Assembly (NCBI GenBank): GCA_903952205.1 | Contig: CAJBEZ010000065.1 | Location: forward strand, 1-38,731 | From: an uncultured Desulfomonile sp. | Lineage (GTDB): Bacteria > Desulfobacterota > Desulfomonilia > Desulfomonilales > Desulfomonilaceae | Length of the DNA: 38,731 bases | Direction of reading: 5' to 3' | Shown here: piece by piece, positions 18,134-27,047 of the stretch | Position numbering within the stretch: the stretch's first letter is position 1 | How the letters are laid out: each line of letters starts with the position of its first letter | Program-made: the position numbers and the translations under genes | The notes under the pieces: generated by a model | What the model saw: only the letters and a program-made list of their open reading frames with translations | What the model was told of the DNA's origin: nothing | The model's database searches: none

Positions 18134-19858
18134 CTAGGCGCATTCGTCCTTCATGCAGGTCCAGTCAATCTCAAAAAGTCTTTTCTGGTCTTCTACGCCC
18201 TTCAAACATACCTCAAATTCTCTTATGACTGTGAACCTGTCCCTAACAAGTTCGTAAGTCGCTTCAGAAACTACAACCTTTCCTGTACTTGCTGTAGCCT
18301 GGATACGGTCCGTAAGATTGACGTCGGCCCCCACAATGCCGTATTTGGCTCTTGTTTTAGCCCCTATATTACCTATTACCACTTCCCCGGTATTGATCCC
18401 GATGCCCATGGACAACGCCGGAAAACCATTTGATACACTTTCGCGGATAAACCCCTCCATCTCTCTTTGCATCTCCAGAGCGCAGAAGACTGCGTCGTAA
18501 GCTCGTTCTTTGATGTCAGTGTCTACACCATTGAAAAAAACCAGTATAGAATCCCCGTAAAAATCGACGATAATACCTCTATGCTTCTCTATTACAGCGA
18601 TCATTCTGGAGAAATAGCTGTTTAAGACGGTAATTACGGTTTCAGGGTTTAATTTTTCTGAAATTACCGTAAAATCACGTAAATCCGACATCAGAATGGA
18701 TACAACGCCCTTTTCCCCGCCGAGCTTCAAAGCTTCAGGGCGATTCATAAGTTGTTCAGCCACATTTTTGTCAACGTATCTGCCAAAAGTCTGTTCAATC
18801 AGGTCTCTTCGTTTGAGCCCTTCTACCATGTCATTGAAACTGTGATTCAATTGGCTGATTTCATCTTTTCCTGTTTCAGAGAGTTTCTGGGAATAATCTC
18901 CTTCACTTATTTTGAGGGCGGCGCTGGATATTTCGGCTATTGAGTGAACTACAGGTCGAGTGACAAACCGGATCAGTGTCAGAATTATGGTGAGAGCAAT
19001 AAGTCCCGCAATGGAGTAATATTTGCGGAACTGGACAATTGGTTCCATCATTATTCGGCCTTGCGATATCAAGACAATATACCAGTTTACGGACGGAATC
19101 TTATAGAATCCTGCTATGACAGACGGAGGATGGCCCGGGCCGAAGACCTGCCCAAAAGGTTTATTCCTTATCTCTTCGAGCAACGTGCTCTCAATAGCGT
19201 CTCCGTTATCCGCAATCCTTTTTCTATCTAAATAAAGTTTATCGGTTGCGGCAAGGAACTGCCCAGTGCTAGTCACCAGCCACGCAGATCCGGTTTCAAG
19301 AAGGGATATCTTTTTTATGGGTTCCAGGAACGAATCAAAACTTATTCTCACCATAAGTTTTCTGGCAAATTCAGGGTCAACTGTTTCAAGGTCCCTGATG
19401 ATTCTGAGGGTCCTGTCAGGTGAATTGGTATCCATGAAAGGAGCGCAGAATCCGAAATCACCACAAAGCTCCATGGTGTAGCTTCCTCTAAGAGCTCCCT
19501 GATTCAATTCATCGATCTCAGATTTTGCTCCGTTGGATTCGTCTTCCTTTTGTTTCGGTTTGACCAGGTCTACGAATCTTACTCCTGGCTGCTGAAGGAG
19601 TTCCTGAATGAGGAACGCTTGGGTTATATCTCTATTAGGGTTGTCCTCAGCTTTCGCAATCAGACTGATCAACTCAAGTTTCTGATTTAATGACATGCTA
19701 ATTTCATGGGCGGCTCTTTCCAGTTGGAGGTGCACAGTAACTTTCCACTGATCAAGGAGGTAGCCTCTGGCGAAAAAGAACCCCCAAAAACCGAACGCAG
19801 CGACAAGCACCGCAACCGGAACCAGTAAAAACAGGAAGAAGCGTCGCTCAAGAGTCAT
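18134..19858 (-). CDS. Membrane class III adenylate/guanylate cyclase with HAMP and extracytoplasmic sensor
   Basis: 574 aa: TM1 (about 7-30), a periplasmic Cache-like sensing region (about 31-275), TM2 (about 280-300), HAMP (about 300-355) and a catalytic domain (about 385-550). Metal-binding Asp residues are present in SDLRDFT (Asp392) and FYGDSI (Asp436), and transition-state Asn/Arg in VNLTDRIQ (Asn514, Arg518). The usual adenine-selecting Lys is replaced by Asp432 (VDFYGD), and the second specificity position is also atypical, so cAMP as product is likely but not certain. It starts 22 bp after the NosL-family gene stop, with a GGAGA SD, and so is probably the last gene of the metal operon. 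No typical terminator follows. Confidence 0.92.
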   Translation of the reverse strand: MTLERRFFLFLLVPVAVLVAAFGFWGFFFARGYLLDQWKVTVHLQLERAAHEISMSLNQKLELISLIAKAEDNPNRDITQAFLIQELLQQPGVRFVDLVKPKQKEDESNGAKSEIDELNQGALRGSYTMELCGDFGFCAPFMDTNSPDRTLRIIRDLETVDPEFARKLMVRISFDSFLEPIKKISLLETGSAWLVTSTGQFLAATDKLYLDRKRIADNGDAIESTLLEEIRNKPFGQVFGPGHPPSVIAGFYKIPSVNWYIVLISQGRIMMEPIVQFRKYYSIAGLIALTIILTLIRFVTRPVVHSIAEISSAALKISEGDYSQKLSETGKDEISQLNHSFNDMVEGLKRRDLIEQTFGRYVDKNVAEQLMNRPEALKLGGEKGVVSILMSDLRDFTVISEKLNPETVITVLNSYFSRMIAVIEKHRGIIVDFYGDSILVFFNGVDTDIKERAYDAVFCALEMQREMEGFIRESVSNGFPALSMGIGINTGEVVIGNIGAKTRAKYGIVGADVNLTDRIQATASTGKVVVSEATYELVRDRFTVIREFEVCLKGVEDQKRLFEIDWTCMKDECA

Positions 19859-19880
19859 GGTGTCTCCGAAATCAGCCGGT

Positions 19881-20456
19881 CTAATGCGAGGAATGGCCCC
19901 CTGTCATTGGCTTCTGATCAGGTTTGAACGATTCTGAAGGCTTCAATCTCAGAACCTTCTTTCTTGGCCCCACATCTTGAAGAGACACTTCAGAAAAAGC
20001 AAGGACCTTTTTGTCGGCAGCGCCTGATGTGAACTTCTCCGCTTCTTCTCTCTTGGAGAAGGCGTTCATTTCAGGTCCCATCATGGGTACGGTTTCCGGT
20101 CCAATAACATAGAACGAATCTTTAGGGTCAATGAATTTTTTGGATTCATGTTCAACCACGAATGATTTTTTTATCTTGTTTGGATCAAAGCCGAAAGTCT
20201 GAGGGGATAACAGGTATCTGAAAAATTCGGAAATATTGTCAAAAAGCACTACTTTCCCTTCAGCAAAAACCAAAGCGCCCAGCACTACCGAGTCTGATTC
20301 AATTTTCATTTCACAAACAGGACATATTACCGGGAGTTCAACTTTTGAACCATCAGGCAATGCAACTTCCTGAGAGGCGTTCAAGTAGTTCGAAGCGCCT
20401 GTTATAAGAAACACGGTCATCATTGTCACGAAAAATCTTTGGACTCTTATGTTCAT
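19881..20456 (-). CDS. NosL-family copper-binding protein
   Basis: 191 aa from the ATG at 20456, which has GAGGAGGA upstream; the frame is open further, to a start overlapping the pump gene's stop, but that has no SD. A signal peptide (about 1-28) precedes the NosL core. This has CPVCEMKIESD (CxxCxM, the Cu(I)-binding type motif), a VVLFDNISEFFRYLL segment, a YVIGPETVPMMGPEMNAFSKREEAEKF segment and an AFSEV strand. NosL of nitrous-oxide-reductase clusters delivers Cu(I) in the periplasm; no nos genes are here. The C-terminus is His-rich (GGHSSH). It follows the CusA-type pump by 41 bp, suggesting that it hands metal to or from the pump. Confidence 0.85.
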   Translation of the reverse strand: MNIRVQRFFVTMMTVFLITGASNYLNASQEVALPDGSKVELPVICPVCEMKIESDSVVLGALVFAEGKVVLFDNISEFFRYLLSPQTFGFDPNKIKKSFVVEHESKKFIDPKDSFYVIGPETVPMMGPEMNAFSKREEAEKFTSGAADKKVLAFSEVSLQDVGPRKKVLRLKPSESFKPDQKPMTGGHSSH

Positions 20457-20497
20457 GATGAATCCTCCTCGAGGGTTTAGATCAGGAAAGCTGATCA

Positions 20498-23400
20498 TTA
20501 ATCATGTTGGGGTTTCTTGAATTCAATCTCTTTAACAAGACAATAAATGTTTGGCACGACAAATATGGTTATAATATCGATACACATCCCGCCAAAGCTT
20601 GGAAGCGCCATGGGAACCATAACGTCCGCTCCTTTCCCATGGGATGTGAGGACTGGTATCAGCGCTAGAATGGTGGTAGCTGTTGTCATCAGAGCAGGGC
20701 GGACCCTTCTCATCCCGGCCTCTACGGTCGCTTCCCTGATTTCGTGAATCGAACGAAAAGAATGTTTTGCAAATACCTGGTCCAGATAAGTTGAGTATAT
20801 GACGCCGTCGTTTGTAGCTATGCCGAAAAGCGCAAGGAACCCAACCCAGACCGCCACACTCAAGTTGTAAGGATGTACCTGAAACAATTCTCTCATGTTT
20901 ACCCCGAACACATTGAAATCGAGGAACCACGGCTGGGCGTACAGCCACAGCATCATGAATCCGCCCGACCATGCGACGAAGATCCCGGAGAAAACATTTA
21001 ATGAGGTTGGTATCGAATGGAATTGCAAATAAAGAACCGTAAAGATCAGGCACAGGGCTATGGGTATTACTATTCTAAGTGTTTGTTCGGAACGGACCTG
21101 ATTTTCATACGATCCTGCAAAAGTTATTGAACTCCCTGGGGGAAGTTTGAGTTCCCCTATCTTTATCTTGTGTTTAAGGTAGCTATCAGCCGCTTCAACG
21201 ACGTTAACTTCAGCGAAACCGGGTTTCTTGTCGAACAGCACATAACTCGTCAGGAACGTGTCTTCTGATTTTATGGACATGGGGCCGGGCGAGTATTTTA
21301 TCATTGAAACCTGAGACAATGGAACCTGAACTCCCTCCGGATTGGTCACCAGGATCTTCTCCAGGGCTTCCAGCGAATCCCGCAACTCTCGTTGGTATCT
21401 CACACGAACAGGATAGCGCTCCCTTCCTTCAACCGTGGTTGTAATCTTCTTGCCGCCAATAGCAATTTCTATGAGGTCCTGAACATCTCTGATCGGCAGG
21501 CCATACCTTGCGATAGCCTTTCTGTCTATATCAATTTCAAGATATGGATTCCCGACGACTCTGTCTGCCACTACAGTGGATGGATCAATGGATGGGGTTT
21601 CTTTCAAATATTTTTCTATTTCGAATCCCAGCTTTTCAATTTCAAGAATATTTTTCCCTTTGATCTTCACACCCATTGCAGCCCGCATCCCGCTCTGGAG
21701 CATTACTATACGAGCTGCGATCGGCTGAAGTTTCGGCGCCGATGTGACCCCGGGAAGCTTTGAAACCTCAATTATTTCTTTCCATATATCATTAGGTGTT
21801 TTGATCTGATGTCGCCAATTACGAATCGGTTTACCGGTTTCCAGGTCTATTGCGTTCCGTCCGGTAGCGGGATCAAATTTGTATTCAGGTAAGTATGTGA
21901 CTACGGTTTCAATCATGGAGATCGGGGCAGGGTCTAAGGCGCTCTCTACTCGACCGATTTTCCCGACTACCGACTCCACCTCCGGTATGGATCTAATCGC
22001 TATGTCCTGTTTTCGGATGATATCAAGGGCTTCACCAATCGAGGCGTGCGGCATGGTCGTCGGCATGAAAAGGAACGATCCCTCATCAAGTTCAGGCATG
22101 AATTCCTTGCCCAATCCTGGGAAGTTATGAGAGAGCTTCGACCAGAGCCATGTAGACCTTATTGAGCTTACCCTCTTATATTGGGAACTTTCCTGTTCGA
22201 GGAGCTTGACGGAGAAAGGAGAGCTAATCTTGTCGAGCGTCCACGGAATAAATCCGAATACCCTGTCGAACCCGAGCCAGATTACACATCCAAAAATAAC
22301 AATAGAAACCGGTAGCGATAAAAACATCGCCTTGTGATTCAGGCTCCACGAAAGAATGGTCTTGTATTTTACGGTGAATATTTTTCGGACCGCCAGTAAG
22401 GTAAAAATTATTCCAGAGGTAAAAATGAAGTTCCTGGCGACTCCCTTTTCAGGTCCCAAGGGTAGCCAGTGTGTCGTTAATAGGAAAGTGACAAAAATCA
22501 GAGCGACCACGTTGAATAACGTTGGAATTCTAGCCTGAGCGTCTTTGGGCAAATATTGTGAAACTATTTTTACAACTGATACAAAGATTAGAGGACATCC
22601 GATCAGCCACGAACTATGTTGCCATAGCCAGATTCCTGCTATTCCGACGATCAAATAAATTGCGGGGCGGATATGTTTTCCAAGGTTACGCTTTGTAAAG
22701 ACGATATGCGCCAAAGGAGGAACCAGAGCCAAAGCCATTACTAACGAAGCCGCGACTGCAAAAGTTTTTGTATAGGCCACCGGCCCGAAAAGCTTTCCTT
22801 CCGGTCCTGTCAGAGTGAAGACAGGCAAAAATGAAATTATTGTTGTGAGAGATGAAGTTATTACGGCGCCTCCAACTTCCACGGCGGAAGCATGGACAAT
22901 GTCAAACATACTCTGTTCTGGTGGGGCTTCTTCCATGCGTCGTAGGATGTTTTCGCAAAGGATGATACCCATGTCGACCATCACCCCGATTGCGATCGCT
23001 ATCCCGGATAGCGCCATTATATTCGCGTCGACACCAGCGAATTTCATGACTATGAAGGTCAAGAGCACAGCTAGAGGTAGCACTGCTGAAATAAGAAGCG
23101 AGCCAACAATGTGGTTCATCATAACCACAACCACGATTATAGTAACAAGGATCTCTTCACGTAGCGCTCGGTCAAGTGTATCCAGAGTTTCATAGATCAG
23201 GCCAGTCCGGTCATAAAATGGGACTATTTTGACTTGGGATATTCGTCCGTCAGCAAGTTTTTTTGTTGGAAGACCTGGAGCTATTTCTTCGATTCTCTTC
23301 TTCACATTCTTTATTACCTGAAGAGAGTTTTCAGAGAATCTAACTACTACAACACCGCCTACGGCCTCAGCGCCTTCTTTGTCCAGCGCCCCTCGTCTCG

Positions 23401-24289
23401 TTGCAGGTCCCATTGAAACCGTGGCCACATCCTTTATGAACAGGGGGACATTCTGGTTAACCTTAACCACGCTATTTTCAAGGTCGGGAACTGACCTTAT
23501 GAAACCGAGGCCACGGATACTGTATTCCGCCCGATTAACCTCTATAACGCCTGCCCCGACGTCTATGTTGGACATTCGCACGGCATTGAAGACTTCCGGC
23601 AATGTTACATTATGCGCTCGCATAGCGTCAGGATTGACATCGATTTGATATTCCTTGACGTATCCCCCTATTGATGCGACTTCAGCGACACCACCGGCCG
23701 ACTGGAGGTAATACTTTACGTAGTAATCCTGAATTGTCCTCAGTTCATCCAGGCCAAATCCCTCGCCTTCAAGGGTGTACCAAAAAACTTGACCTAGCGC
23801 TGTGGCGTCAGGCCCGAGAGATGGTTGAGCTCCCTCCGGCAATGTTCCTGGGGGCAACGAGTTCAGTTTTTCCAGAATCCTGGACCTTGACCAGTAAAAA
23901 TCTATGTTCTCTTTGAAGATTATGTAAATAGTTGAGAACCCAAAGAATGAATTGCTCCTTATTACCTTTACCCCGGGGACACCAAGTAAAGCTGCAGTCA
24001 AGGGATATGTTATTTGGTCCTCGATATCTTTAGGCGATCTACCTTCCCATGTGGTGAACACAATCTGCTGGTTTTCCCCGATATCAGGAATAGCGTCTAC
24101 GGGCACAGGAAAACGAGGTAGCCACGAAATGTCCCAGTCAAAGGGCGCAACCGATAACCCTCCAAAGAAAGTGAAACCTAGAACCAGAACCATGAAAAGC
24201 TTTCGTTCGATCCAGAACCTCATGAATCTGGAAAACAAACTTTCACTTCCTACCGGTAGTCCTTCATGTTTTAATGTGAATGGATCCAT
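20498..24289 (-). CDS. cusA: Heavy-metal RND efflux pump, HME family (CusA/CzcA type)
   Basis: 1263 aa, longer than E. coli CusA (about 1047). HME hallmarks are DQITYPL (about 91-97), PDATALGQVFWYTLEG (about 160-175), the TM4 relay AIAIGVMVDMGIILCEN with one Asp, the periplasmic FLFMPTTMPHASIGEA, and GKIGRVESALDPAPISMIET. A methionine-bearing cleft region (IVMLQSGMRAAMGVKIKG) matches the part of CusA that carries metal-binding Met. The added length sits mainly at about 540-680, after the first six-helix bundle, as several extra hydrophobic segments. It pumps monovalent Cu/Ag or divalent metals out using protons; Cu is favoured by the NosL and HMA neighbours. It starts 18 bp after the adaptor stop. 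Confidence 0.95.
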   Translation of the reverse strand: MDPFTLKHEGLPVGSESLFSRFMRFWIERKLFMVLVLGFTFFGGLSVAPFDWDISWLPRFPVPVDAIPDIGENQQIVFTTWEGRSPKDIEDQITYPLTAALLGVPGVKVIRSNSFFGFSTIYIIFKENIDFYWSRSRILEKLNSLPPGTLPEGAQPSLGPDATALGQVFWYTLEGEGFGLDELRTIQDYYVKYYLQSAGGVAEVASIGGYVKEYQIDVNPDAMRAHNVTLPEVFNAVRMSNIDVGAGVIEVNRAEYSIRGLGFIRSVPDLENSVVKVNQNVPLFIKDVATVSMGPATRRGALDKEGAEAVGGVVVVRFSENSLQVIKNVKKRIEEIAPGLPTKKLADGRISQVKIVPFYDRTGLIYETLDTLDRALREEILVTIIVVVVMMNHIVGSLLISAVLPLAVLLTFIVMKFAGVDANIMALSGIAIAIGVMVDMGIILCENILRRMEEAPPEQSMFDIVHASAVEVGGAVITSSLTTIISFLPVFTLTGPEGKLFGPVAYTKTFAVAASLVMALALVPPLAHIVFTKRNLGKHIRPAIYLIVGIAGIWLWQHSSWLIGCPLIFVSVVKIVSQYLPKDAQARIPTLFNVVALIFVTFLLTTHWLPLGPEKGVARNFIFTSGIIFTLLAVRKIFTVKYKTILSWSLNHKAMFLSLPVSIVIFGCVIWLGFDRVFGFIPWTLDKISSPFSVKLLEQESSQYKRVSSIRSTWLWSKLSHNFPGLGKEFMPELDEGSFLFMPTTMPHASIGEALDIIRKQDIAIRSIPEVESVVGKIGRVESALDPAPISMIETVVTYLPEYKFDPATGRNAIDLETGKPIRNWRHQIKTPNDIWKEIIEVSKLPGVTSAPKLQPIAARIVMLQSGMRAAMGVKIKGKNILEIEKLGFEIEKYLKETPSIDPSTVVADRVVGNPYLEIDIDRKAIARYGLPIRDVQDLIEIAIGGKKITTTVEGRERYPVRVRYQRELRDSLEALEKILVTNPEGVQVPLSQVSMIKYSPGPMSIKSEDTFLTSYVLFDKKPGFAEVNVVEAADSYLKHKIKIGELKLPPGSSITFAGSYENQVRSEQTLRIVIPIALCLIFTVLYLQFHSIPTSLNVFSGIFVAWSGGFMMLWLYAQPWFLDFNVFGVNMRELFQVHPYNLSVAVWVGFLALFGIATNDGVIYSTYLDQVFAKHSFRSIHEIREATVEAGMRRVRPALMTTATTILALIPVLTSHGKGADVMVPMALPSFGGMCIDIITIFVVPNIYCLVKEIEFKKPQHD

Positions 24290-24307
24290 ATTTCACCGCC
24301 GGCCCTG

Positions 24308-26329
24308 TCAAGGGTTCTCGGGAGAGATCTTTTCGATTATTTCCGCACACTCAACCGGTTCCTGATCATTCTCGGATGTTATCTTGTAGAATGGATTTTT
24401 CCTGTCATCTTCCTGTCCTATCCAATATGCGCCAACCCCGTCAAAGGCTTTTGGACAATGGAAAATCGTAAGATCGGTTGGTGTCATTTGCCCGAAAGTC
24501 ATAAGAATTTTGACAGTGGTTTCGGAGAGGGAATTGAAAAAACGTCGTTGATCGATAGGGATCTTGTTGTTGGCGATCTTCGTTGTAGTAGCCAAAAGCC
24601 CATTGGAGAGTTGATTCCATTTCTTTTTCTGTTTTAGGTCAAGGGCAGAGGCGTCTACTTTCTTTATCGAATTTATTAGCTCGGAACTGGCTGCTACGGC
24701 TGCCTCGGAGTTATCCGCGCCGATTGCGTCTTTTAGTTTGATATATTCGACAAATATTGGGGTTAGTCCGGAGATAAAACTCTTAGGCGCAACTAGCTTC
24801 TCTATTGTTTCTTCATCTGATTTATCGTCGGTTTTTTGATCATCAGGAGATTTCTTTTCCGCAGGGGCCATCATGCTCGTCTTCCCAAGTATCTGCATCG
24901 TGCTGTCAATTTTGAACGCCCCCTTTGTGACGACCCTTTCGCCTTCCCTGAGACCACTATCAACTATGTATTGGTTACCCACGCGCGATCCCAGTGTGAC
25001 TTCACGCAATTCATAAGTAGGAGTGGATGCGCCGGGAACTTCGATGTAAACTATTGCCCGTTTACCGGTAACAAGAGGCGCAGTTATCGGAATTAATAGA
25101 GGTGATCTAGAGCCTTTATCATCCGCATAGCCGTAGGATGAAGCCGGTCTTAACGGCATTTTACTGTCAGGGCAAGTCCCTGGGGCTTCACTTGCCTCGT
25201 CGCGTGGGTGAACTGGGCAAATGTATTTACCTGCCCATTCAGGTTTAACAACCTTGCCTCGATCATCCAGTTCGGCTTCCAGTTCTGCGCTAACGAACAT
25301 GCCTGGTTTTAGCAGGTAATCCGGATTTGGGGCGTCAACACGAACCTTGACCGAGCGTGTCTTCGTATCAAGAGTGGGATCTATGAAAAGTACTTTTCCG
25401 TGAAATATTTTCCCTGGGACCGCAGATGTTGTGAATGTGATGTTTTGTCCGTACCTTATCCAGGGCAGGTCCGTTTCATACGCGTCCATCTTGACCCAAA
25501 CATCTGAAAGGTCGTTAATGACGAACATCTCGGTTCCTTCTTTGACGAACTGTCCGAGTATTGCGTTTTTCTTTGTGACTATCCCGGTGATCGGCGCTTT
25601 GAGCGTTACATAAAGAGTAGGACGCTTCTGCGCCCTAATCTGGTCGATTTGTTCACGATCCAATCCGTACTGGATCAACTTCTCTTCAGCCCCTTTTATG
25701 ACAGATTGGTCATCCGGATCGGTCTTAATAGTCTCGAATAACTCCACCTGGCTCTTGATTAAGGTAGGGCTCCATATTTTGACCAAAGGATCTGACTTGT
25801 TAACCCTTTCGCCTGTAAAATTGACATAAACCTCATCCAGCCTACCCTCTATTCGAGATGTAATCACGGCTTGACGGGTTTCGGACTCAAACACCATTCC
25901 CACCATGTGAATTGTGGCTTTGGCTCGTTCTCTCCTGACTTCGGTAGTTTCGATTTCAGAGAGTTTCCTGGCAGTTTCGGAAATTGAGAGGGTGGATGCC
26001 CCGCGTGTGTCTTTTGAGTCTGAGGCGCCTGTTTCGAGAGGGATGAGGTCCATGAAACAAATCGGACACTTGCCGGGGTTCGGCATTCGAATTTGAGGGT
26101 GCATGGCGCACGTCCAAATTGTGGACTCATGATCGTGTTTGGGTTGTTTCTTAACTGTGACCCCTTCACGGTTGACTTGAACTCCTCCGTTTGAAGACAT
26201 TTCTGAAGTTATCGCAGGCGCAAGGACCCTGGAAGAGTAGTACCCACCCAGGAAAGCAGCCAAAATTAGTCCTATAGCCATCCCAACTTTCTTCTTTGTC
26301 TGTTTGGACTTCGAATCAACCGTGTTCAT
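24308..26329 (-). CDS. cusB: CusB-type RND adaptor with two Cys-rich metal modules and DUF3347-like tail
   Basis: 673 aa. Order: an N-terminal membrane anchor (about 15-36); a heavy-metal-binding module WTCAMHPQI...PGKCPICFMDL (about 72-95); adaptor lipoyl, hairpin and barrel domains (about 115-355); a second module YICPVHPRDE...PGTCPDSKMPL (about 369-393) placed inside the membrane-proximal part; the closing adaptor strands up to about 480; a charged linker; and a DUF3347-like helical domain (about 515-670) with FHCPKAFDGVGAYWIGQ and NPFYK. It should collect metal in the periplasm and load the pump. GGAGG precedes the ATG; the gap from the ABC ATPase gene is 12 bp. Confidence 0.92.
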   Translation of the reverse strand: MNTVDSKSKQTKKKVGMAIGLILAAFLGGYYSSRVLAPAITSEMSSNGGVQVNREGVTVKKQPKHDHESTIWTCAMHPQIRMPNPGKCPICFMDLIPLETGASDSKDTRGASTLSISETARKLSEIETTEVRRERAKATIHMVGMVFESETRQAVITSRIEGRLDEVYVNFTGERVNKSDPLVKIWSPTLIKSQVELFETIKTDPDDQSVIKGAEEKLIQYGLDREQIDQIRAQKRPTLYVTLKAPITGIVTKKNAILGQFVKEGTEMFVINDLSDVWVKMDAYETDLPWIRYGQNITFTTSAVPGKIFHGKVLFIDPTLDTKTRSVKVRVDAPNPDYLLKPGMFVSAELEAELDDRGKVVKPEWAGKYICPVHPRDEASEAPGTCPDSKMPLRPASSYGYADDKGSRSPLLIPITAPLVTGKRAIVYIEVPGASTPTYELREVTLGSRVGNQYIVDSGLREGERVVTKGAFKIDSTMQILGKTSMMAPAEKKSPDDQKTDDKSDEETIEKLVAPKSFISGLTPIFVEYIKLKDAIGADNSEAAVAASSELINSIKKVDASALDLKQKKKWNQLSNGLLATTTKIANNKIPIDQRRFFNSLSETTVKILMTFGQMTPTDLTIFHCPKAFDGVGAYWIGQEDDRKNPFYKITSENDQEPVECAEIIEKISPENP

Positions 26330-26341
26330 AGGTCCTCCATA

Positions 26342-27037
26342 CTACACAGCCAACCTGATAGGGGCCTCGGAGTGTTTAAGTTTTCCGTCGGCCACCTCTG
26401 TTATTCTATGCGCGAATTCGGCGTTGGTTCTGCTATGAGTGACCATAACTATTGTTTGTCCTTCAGAATTCAGTTTCATCAGGAGTTTCATGACTTCTTC
26501 CGAATTTCTCGAATCAAGGTTGCCTGTAGGTTCGTCTGCGAATAGTATGGGTGGCTCGTTAACTACCGCCCTGGCAATGGCCACTCTCTCCTGTTCACCG
26601 CCCGAAATCTGATTCGGCAGTCTAAGAGCCTTATCTTTGAGGCCTATTCTTTCCAGGGCGGATAGGGCCAGCCGTTTCTTTTCCTTTTCAGTGTGATGTG
26701 TGACGGCTAAAGGTAATTGTACATTTTCTATTACGTTCAGGTATGGAACAAGCTGAAAAGATTGAAAAATAAATCCCATGAATTCGCGCCTGAAATCGGC
26801 GAGCTTGTTTCGTTTCAAGGAGTATATGTCAATGTCTTCAATTTTTATAAAGCCCTGGGTCGGACTTAGTAACCCGCCTAACATGGATAATAAGGTGCTT
26901 TTCCCTGAGCCTGATTCTCCCATGATGGAAATAAATTCGCCCTGTCTTATTGAAAGATCAATCGAGCTGACTGCCGCAACCTTGGCGTCGCCTTCTCCGA
27001 ATTCTTTTCTAACGTTTATCGCTTCTATGTAATTCAT
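26342..27037 (-). CDS. ABC transporter ATPase (MacB/LolD type)
   Basis: 231 aa from the ATG at 27037 (AGGAG upstream); the frame is open further upstream into the permease gene but without an SD. Walker A GESGSGKST (40-48), the Q-loop in FQSFQLVPYLNV, signature ISGGEQE (144-150), Walker B ILFADEP with D-loop SGNLDS-like TGNLDS, and the switch His in VMVTHS are all present. The family powers FtsX-fold permeases that do mechanical work in the periplasm rather than carry small molecules through the membrane. It starts 10 bp after the permease stop. Confidence 0.95.
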   Translation of the reverse strand: MNYIEAINVRKEFGEGDAKVAAVSSIDLSIRQGEFISIMGESGSGKSTLLSMLGGLLSPTQGFIKIEDIDIYSLKRNKLADFRREFMGFIFQSFQLVPYLNVIENVQLPLAVTHHTEKEKKRLALSALERIGLKDKALRLPNQISGGEQERVAIARAVVNEPPILFADEPTGNLDSRNSEEVMKLLMKLNSEGQTIVMVTHSRTNAEFAHRITEVADGKLKHSEAPIRLAV

Positions 27038-27047
27038 AATTAATCTC

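Noticed and set aside
20532-21053. 173-codon alternative minus-strand frame inside the CusA-type gene
   Set aside because: Same strand but a different frame from a clearly conserved pump; no recognisable protein.
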